Positions 6,020 through 9,317 of a stretch of DNA of 9,317 bases are shown piece after piece; position 1 is the first letter of the stretch; each line of letters begins with the position of its first letter. The translations under genes and the position numbers were made by a program. The notes below the pieces were generated by a model. That model did not search any database and had not been told where the DNA came from. It saw nothing but the letters and a program-made list of their open reading frames with translations. The stretch spans positions 30,513-39,829 of the forward strand of contig JAQVQU010000005.1 of NCBI GenBank assembly GCA_028701415.1, written 5' to 3'. The DNA is from Clostridia bacterium (lineage in GTDB: Bacteria; Bacillota; Clostridia; Christensenellales; DTU072).

Positions 6020-7864
6020 ATGAAAAGAGAAGATATTAGGAATATAGCGATAATAGCACACGTAGATCACGGTAAGACAACTTTGGTTGACTCAATGCTA
6101 AGACAGGGAGGAGTTTTTAGAGACAATCAAATTGTCGAAGAGTGCGTTATGGATAGTAACCCACTTGAAAGAGAAAGAGGTATTACTATTTTGGCGAAAA
6201 ATACTTCCTGCTATTACAATGATGTAAAAATAAATATTGTGGACACTCCGGGGCATGCCGACTTTTCTGGGGAAGTGGAAAGAGTTTTAAAAATGATAGA
6301 TGGTGCAATACTCCTTGTAGACGCTTATGAAGGGCCAATGCCTCAAACTAGATTTGTTTTACAGAAAGCCTTGGAAATGAATCATAAAATTATTATTTGC
6401 ATCAATAAAATAGACAAGCCTGGGACAAGATTGGATGAGGTTCTCGAGGAGATATATACACTTCTAGTGGATTTGAATGCAAATGATGAGCAAATAGACA
6501 GCCCTGTTATATATTGCTCTGGCAGAGAAGGAAGAGCCTCCTATTCCCCAAATTTTAAAGGAGATAATCTTTTGCCGTTATTCGATACTATTTTGAAACA
6601 TATTAAGGCTCCCGAGGGAGATGAAGCAGCTCCTCTACAGTTGCTTGTTTCTTCAATAGACTATAATGAATATGTTGGTAGAATTGGAATCGGTAGAATA
6701 GAGAGAGGCACGATGACTCAAAATCAGGAGGTTTCAATAGTAGATTTTCATAATCCAGGAAGTGTTGAGAAGGCAAAAATAACCAATATATACCAATTCT
6801 CTGGGTTGAGTAGAATACCAGTACAAAGCGCACAAGTAGGAGATGTTGTAAGTTTTTCCGGAGTTGGGGATATTACCATTGGAAAAACGCTATGTGATAG
6901 TGGTTCATTAGAGCCTATTAACTTTGTCAAGATATCTGAACCTACCTTACAAATGACTTTTTCGGTTAATGATAGCCCTTTTGCCGGAAGAGAGGGAAAA
7001 TTTGTTACTTCTAGACATCTCAGAGCTAGATTATATCGTGAGTTGTTGAAAGATGTTTCATTACAAGTTAACGATGGTGAGACCGCAGATAGCTTTAAGG
7101 TTTCGGGTAGGGGAGAAATTCATCTGTCAATTTTGATTGAAAATATGAGAAGGGAGGGTTATGAGTTTCAAGTATCTACTCCTATAGTAATAACAAAAGA
7201 AATTAAGGGTGTATTGAACGAACCAATCGAAAGGTTATATGTTGATATACCTGAAAGATGCGTTGGGAATATCATGGAACATATGGGCAAAAGGCAGGGA
7301 GAACTACTAAATATGGAATCTATGAACTCAAGAGTTCGCTTGGAATTTCTTATTCCAGAAAGGGGGTTGTTAGGATATAGAAGTGAGTTTCTTACTAACA
7401 CGAGTGGAGAAGGAGTTATGAATACAATTTTCAATGGTTATTCCCCAGTAAAAGGAGAGATGCCAAAGAGAAGATATGGTGCTTTAATTGCTTATGAAAC
7501 AGGAGAAGCGGTTACATATGGACTGTATAACGCTCAAGGAAGGGGTACTTTATTTATCCAACCTGGAACGCCAGTGTATTCAGGTATGATTGTTGGCTTT
7601 TCCCCGAAACAGGAAGATTTGGTTGTAAATGTATGTAAAAAGAAACATGTTACAAACATGAGAGCTGCAGGGTCAGACGAAGCCCTGAGACTTAATGTTC
7701 CAAAGATTATGACTCTTGAAGAAAGTCTTGGCTTTATTGAAAATGACGAAATGATGGAGGTTACTCCAAAATCTTTACGTATGAGAAAAAAGGTTCTTTC
7801 ACATGATCAAAGATTGAGAAATGTGATGAAGGAAAGAAGAAAGGAAGAATCAGCAAATTTGTAA
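6020..7864 (+). CDS. typA: Ribosome-associated translational GTPase TypA/BipA
   Basis: The 614-residue length matches TypA/BipA, an EF-G-like GTPase that binds the 70S ribosome and aids 50S assembly and stress or low-temperature growth in studied bacteria. The G domain shows G1 AHVDHGKTTL (13-22), G2 RGITI (53-57), G3 DTPGH (75-79) with the switch-II histidine, and G4 NKID (129-132). The G5 region reads YCSGREG instead of the more usual SA-type motif, probably a lineage variant. Domain II and an EF-G domain III-like segment follow, including the TypA signature GRGEIHLSILIENMRREGYE near 364-383. The BipA-specific C-terminal region starts after PERGLLGYRSEFLT and ends in a basic tail (LRMRKKVLSHDQRLRNVMKE). 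Translation from ATG 6020 starts MKREDIRNIAIIAHVDH, as expected. It may be co-transcribed with the FN3-like gene upstream, since I see neither a terminator nor a convincing promoter between them. Confidence 0.96.
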   Translation: MKREDIRNIAIIAHVDHGKTTLVDSMLRQGGVFRDNQIVEECVMDSNPLERERGITILAKNTSCYYNDVKINIVDTPGHADFSGEVERVLKMIDGAILLVDAYEGPMPQTRFVLQKALEMNHKIIICINKIDKPGTRLDEVLEEIYTLLVDLNANDEQIDSPVIYCSGREGRASYSPNFKGDNLLPLFDTILKHIKAPEGDEAAPLQLLVSSIDYNEYVGRIGIGRIERGTMTQNQEVSIVDFHNPGSVEKAKITNIYQFSGLSRIPVQSAQVGDVVSFSGVGDITIGKTLCDSGSLEPINFVKISEPTLQMTFSVNDSPFAGREGKFVTSRHLRARLYRELLKDVSLQVNDGETADSFKVSGRGEIHLSILIENMRREGYEFQVSTPIVITKEIKGVLNEPIERLYVDIPERCVGNIMEHMGKRQGELLNMESMNSRVRLEFLIPERGLLGYRSEFLTNTSGEGVMNTIFNGYSPVKGEMPKRRYGALIAYETGEAVTYGLYNAQGRGTLFIQPGTPVYSGMIVGFSPKQEDLVVNVCKKKHVTNMRAAGSDEALRLNVPKIMTLEESLGFIENDEMMEVTPKSLRMRKKVLSHDQRLRNVMKERRKEESANL

Positions 7865-7904
7865 AAAAAACAGATAGTATATTTTGCTAGGTGAAACTAA
7901 TTAT

Positions 7905-7932
7905 GTGATTTCTTCCCGCTATGTGCTAAAAT
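7905..7932 (+). promoter_or_regulatory. Likely promoter of the DUF1508 gene, extended -10 type
   Basis: TG (7924-7925) one base before TAAAAT (7927-7932) forms an extended -10. A poor -35 (GTGATT, 7905-7910) lies 16 bases upstream, as tolerated by extended -10 promoters. TATGAT at 7934-7939 is an alternative -10 without a good -35. The predicted start is near 7939, leaving about 33 bases of leader. No intrinsic terminator separates this from typA, so read-through may also contribute. Confidence 0.45.
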
Positions 7933-7971
7933 ATATGATATATGTTAAGTTTATACAGTTGGAGGAATTAA

Positions 7972-8994
7972 ATGCACCTTGCCTCTTTAAGCGATTTTAT
8001 TAATTCAGGGAATAATATTTACTATACTATAGCTTTGATTGTAATTTTGCTTCTCTTTGTAATAGCAATGATCTCTCTTTCCATTTCTCGAAAAAGAAAC
8101 AAAAACAAAAGCCTTGCAGAAAAAGAAGACACTGATGAGCTATTGTCAGAAATCAAGGGAAAACCAAATTTATCTGGGGGTATTTTGGAAGAAGAAGGAA
8201 ATAGTGATCCATTAGATTGGGAGTCCGATCAAGCTGTATTTGTGCTACCTGATGAATTGATGGAGGGAGCCTCGGGATTCGGGGAAAATGAGAATAATGA
8301 GGATGATTTATTCAATCGTGTTACTGGGTACACATTTAGCGATAATCAAGAAGACAAGAAAAAAGAGGATAAGGGCCCTATACGAGAATACGAACCCAAA
8401 AGAGAGTCTGACCTAACCTCTATTATAATGACCCCAATAAAAGCTAATGAGAAACAGCCAAGGAAAAAGAAAAAGAATGGTGAGCCCGAAAGAAAAGAAA
8501 GTGTTTTTGAGAAGGACTATATTTATGACCCCGATACAGCGACAAGACCAGGAATAATTCAAATTTATCTGGATAGCGGGGGGAAATATAGATTTAGACT
8601 TAAAGCTAGTAATGGCAGAACCGTCGCTCATTCTCAGGGTTATACACAAAAAATAAATGCGAAGAATGGAATCGAATCGGTAGTATCGGTTGCAAAAAAT
8701 GCGGATATATCTGATATGACGATTAAAGACAGCATTCCCATAGTTGGAAGACCTGTCTATGAAGTCTATAGAGACAATGACAATAAATATCGATTTAAGC
8801 TAATTGCTGCAAATGGGAAGAACATCTTGGCTAGTCAGGGTTACTACGAAAAAAAGAATTGTTTAAATGGAATCCAATCAATTAGAGATATTGTTTCATT
8901 GCATGAGACAAACGATCTTTCAAACTTAGTTGAAAAAGAGATCCCTCCTTTGGAAATAGAACCAATATCTATAGGTATTAATAATAAGGATTAA
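7972..8994 (+). CDS. Membrane-anchored protein with tandem DUF1508 (YegP-like) domains
   Basis: This 340-residue protein has three parts. A single membrane segment at about 17-38 (YYTIALIVILLLFVIAMISL) is followed by RKRNKNK, which by the positive-inside rule puts the C-terminus in the cytoplasm. A charged, low-complexity linker (about 45-185) is first acidic and then has a basic patch RKKKK at 164-168. Two DUF1508/YegP repeats close the protein, about 195-244 and 262-312, sharing the pattern Y.D..KYRF+L.A.NG......SQGY..K....NGI.S. Classical YegP-like proteins are small, soluble and made of two such repeats; their molecular role is unknown. The membrane anchor and long linker are the unusual part. 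ATG 7972 has GGAGG (7961-7965) six bases ahead. It stands apart from typA by a likely promoter. Function cannot be assigned; a cytoplasmic binding module held at the membrane is an inference. Confidence 0.85.
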   Translation: MHLASLSDFINSGNNIYYTIALIVILLLFVIAMISLSISRKRNKNKSLAEKEDTDELLSEIKGKPNLSGGILEEEGNSDPLDWESDQAVFVLPDELMEGASGFGENENNEDDLFNRVTGYTFSDNQEDKKKEDKGPIREYEPKRESDLTSIIMTPIKANEKQPRKKKKNGEPERKESVFEKDYIYDPDTATRPGIIQIYLDSGGKYRFRLKASNGRTVAHSQGYTQKINAKNGIESVVSVAKNADISDMTIKDSIPIVGRPVYEVYRDNDNKYRFKLIAANGKNILASQGYYEKKNCLNGIQSIRDIVSLHETNDLSNLVEKEIPPLEIEPISIGINNKD

Positions 8995-9009
8995 TCGCGG
9001 TTGTTTTAG

Positions 9010-9078
9010 TTTATCTAAATTAATCAAACCGGTTAAAATAACCGGTTTGTATTCATAAAAGACTATCTTTTAGATAAA
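9010..9078. terminator. Nested inverted repeats after the DUF1508 gene, probable weak terminator
   Basis: The inner hairpin is perfect: 11 pairs between 9025-9035 (CAAACCGGTTA) and 9039-9049 with a three-base AAA loop. It is followed by TATTCAT rather than a T-run, so it is a weak intrinsic terminator at best; being symmetrical it could work on either strand. An outer 10-bp repeat, TTTATCTAAA at 9010-9019 and TTTAGATAAA at 9069-9078, encloses it. The second outer arm can also fold on itself (TATCT/AGATA at 9064-9076). Confidence 0.55.
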
Positions 9079-9220
9079 TTGAGAAAGATTATAACTAATT
9101 AAATTGAATTTATATTTTTTGGGAAAAGGGAGAACTAAGAAACGAAAAAATAAAAAGATTTCAGAATCAAAACATAGGAAAAAATGAACAAGTTATTTCT
9201 TTCCTTGTAAATAGCGTATA

Positions 9221-9249
9221 TTGACTTAAACAAGGGTATGGTATAGAAT
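9221..9249 (+). promoter_or_regulatory. Strong sigma-A promoter
   Basis: TTGACT (9221-9226) and TAGAAT (9244-9249) are separated by exactly 17 bases, each one mismatch from consensus. This is the best promoter in the window. The predicted start near 9256 leaves a short leader of about 19 bases before the hydroxyacid dehydrogenase start. Confidence 0.8.
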
Positions 9250-9265
9250 ATCTTATGTGTATAGT

Positions 9266-9270
9266 GGAGG
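9266..9270 (+). promoter_or_regulatory. GGAGG ribosome binding site ahead of a TTG start
   Basis: GGAGG is followed after four bases by TTG 9275, the only start codon in the frame that reads D-I-V-I-L-D-G-Y. No ATG or GTG is in frame nearby, so this site supports a TTG start despite the short gap. Confidence 0.65.
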
Positions 9271-9274
9271 AATT

Positions 9275-9317
9275 TTGGATATAGTAATTTTAGATGGATA
9301 TTGTTTGAACCATGGAG
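9275..9317 (+). CDS. D-2-hydroxyacid dehydrogenase, glycerate dehydrogenase-like, N-terminus (partial)
   Basis: Fourteen codons are visible before the window ends: TTG start, then DIVILDGYCLNHG. This matches the N-terminus typical of bacterial glycerate dehydrogenases/hydroxypyruvate reductases (MKIVxLDGYTLNPGD), NAD(P)H-dependent enzymes of the D-2-hydroxyacid dehydrogenase family that interconvert hydroxypyruvate and D-glycerate. The visible part is the first strand of the substrate-binding domain; cofactor and catalytic residues lie beyond the window, so the exact substrate is open and no symbol is given. It has its own strong promoter and a GGAGG site four bases upstream. Confidence 0.7.
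   Translation, partial: MDIVILDGYCLNHG

Noticed and set aside
9184..9210. Eight-codon ORF (MNKLFLSL) considered as a leader peptide for the hydroxyacid dehydrogenase gene
   Set aside because: It lies upstream of the strong promoter at 9221-9249, so it would not be on that transcript, and its ribosome binding site is poor.

Overview
The window is AT-rich and reads with the standard bacterial code: TGA ends proA and tryptophan is TGG. Genes carry strong AGGAGG-type ribosome binding sites, all lie on the + strand, and the metabolic genes look clostridial. The best guess is a low-GC Bacillota (Clostridia-like) chromosome. That placement rests on composition and family resemblance only. No rRNA, tRNA, transposon, phage or CRISPR signal is visible.

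Layout: (1) 2-112 is the 3' end of a SPOUT/TrmH-family RNA 2'-O-methyltransferase gene. A three-copy tandem repeat of about 66-70 bp starts inside its last codons and runs to about 274. (2) 275-579 is non-coding. It holds a 12-bp palindrome, then a likely extended -10 promoter and a structured leader that ends at the ribosome binding site of yebC (580-1311). (3) proA, an ATP-type phosphofructokinase gene and a pyrophosphate-type phosphofructokinase gene (1543-5041) are tightly packed, probably one transcript, closed by a strong intrinsic terminator at 5063-5113. (4) 5219-5938 encodes an unrecognised membrane-anchored protein with a fibronectin-III-like domain, followed by typA/bipA (6020-7864). 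(5) 7972-8994 has its own likely promoter and encodes a membrane-anchored protein with two DUF1508 (YegP-like) domains. It is followed by nested inverted repeats. (6) A strong sigma-A promoter (TTGACT-17-TAGAAT) drives the first codons of a D-2-hydroxyacid dehydrogenase (glycerate dehydrogenase-like) gene that starts with TTG and leaves the window.

Most genes are conserved housekeeping functions: rRNA/tRNA methylation, YebC and TypA in translation, ProA in proline synthesis and the two PFKs in glycolysis. The points of most interest are the ATP-PFK/PPi-PFK pair linked by a stop codon that overlaps the next ribosome binding site, the membrane-tethered double DUF1508 protein, the membrane-anchored FN3-like protein ahead of typA, the structured yebC leader, and the repeat born from the 3' end of the methyltransferase gene. 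No multi-gene defence or mobile system is visible.
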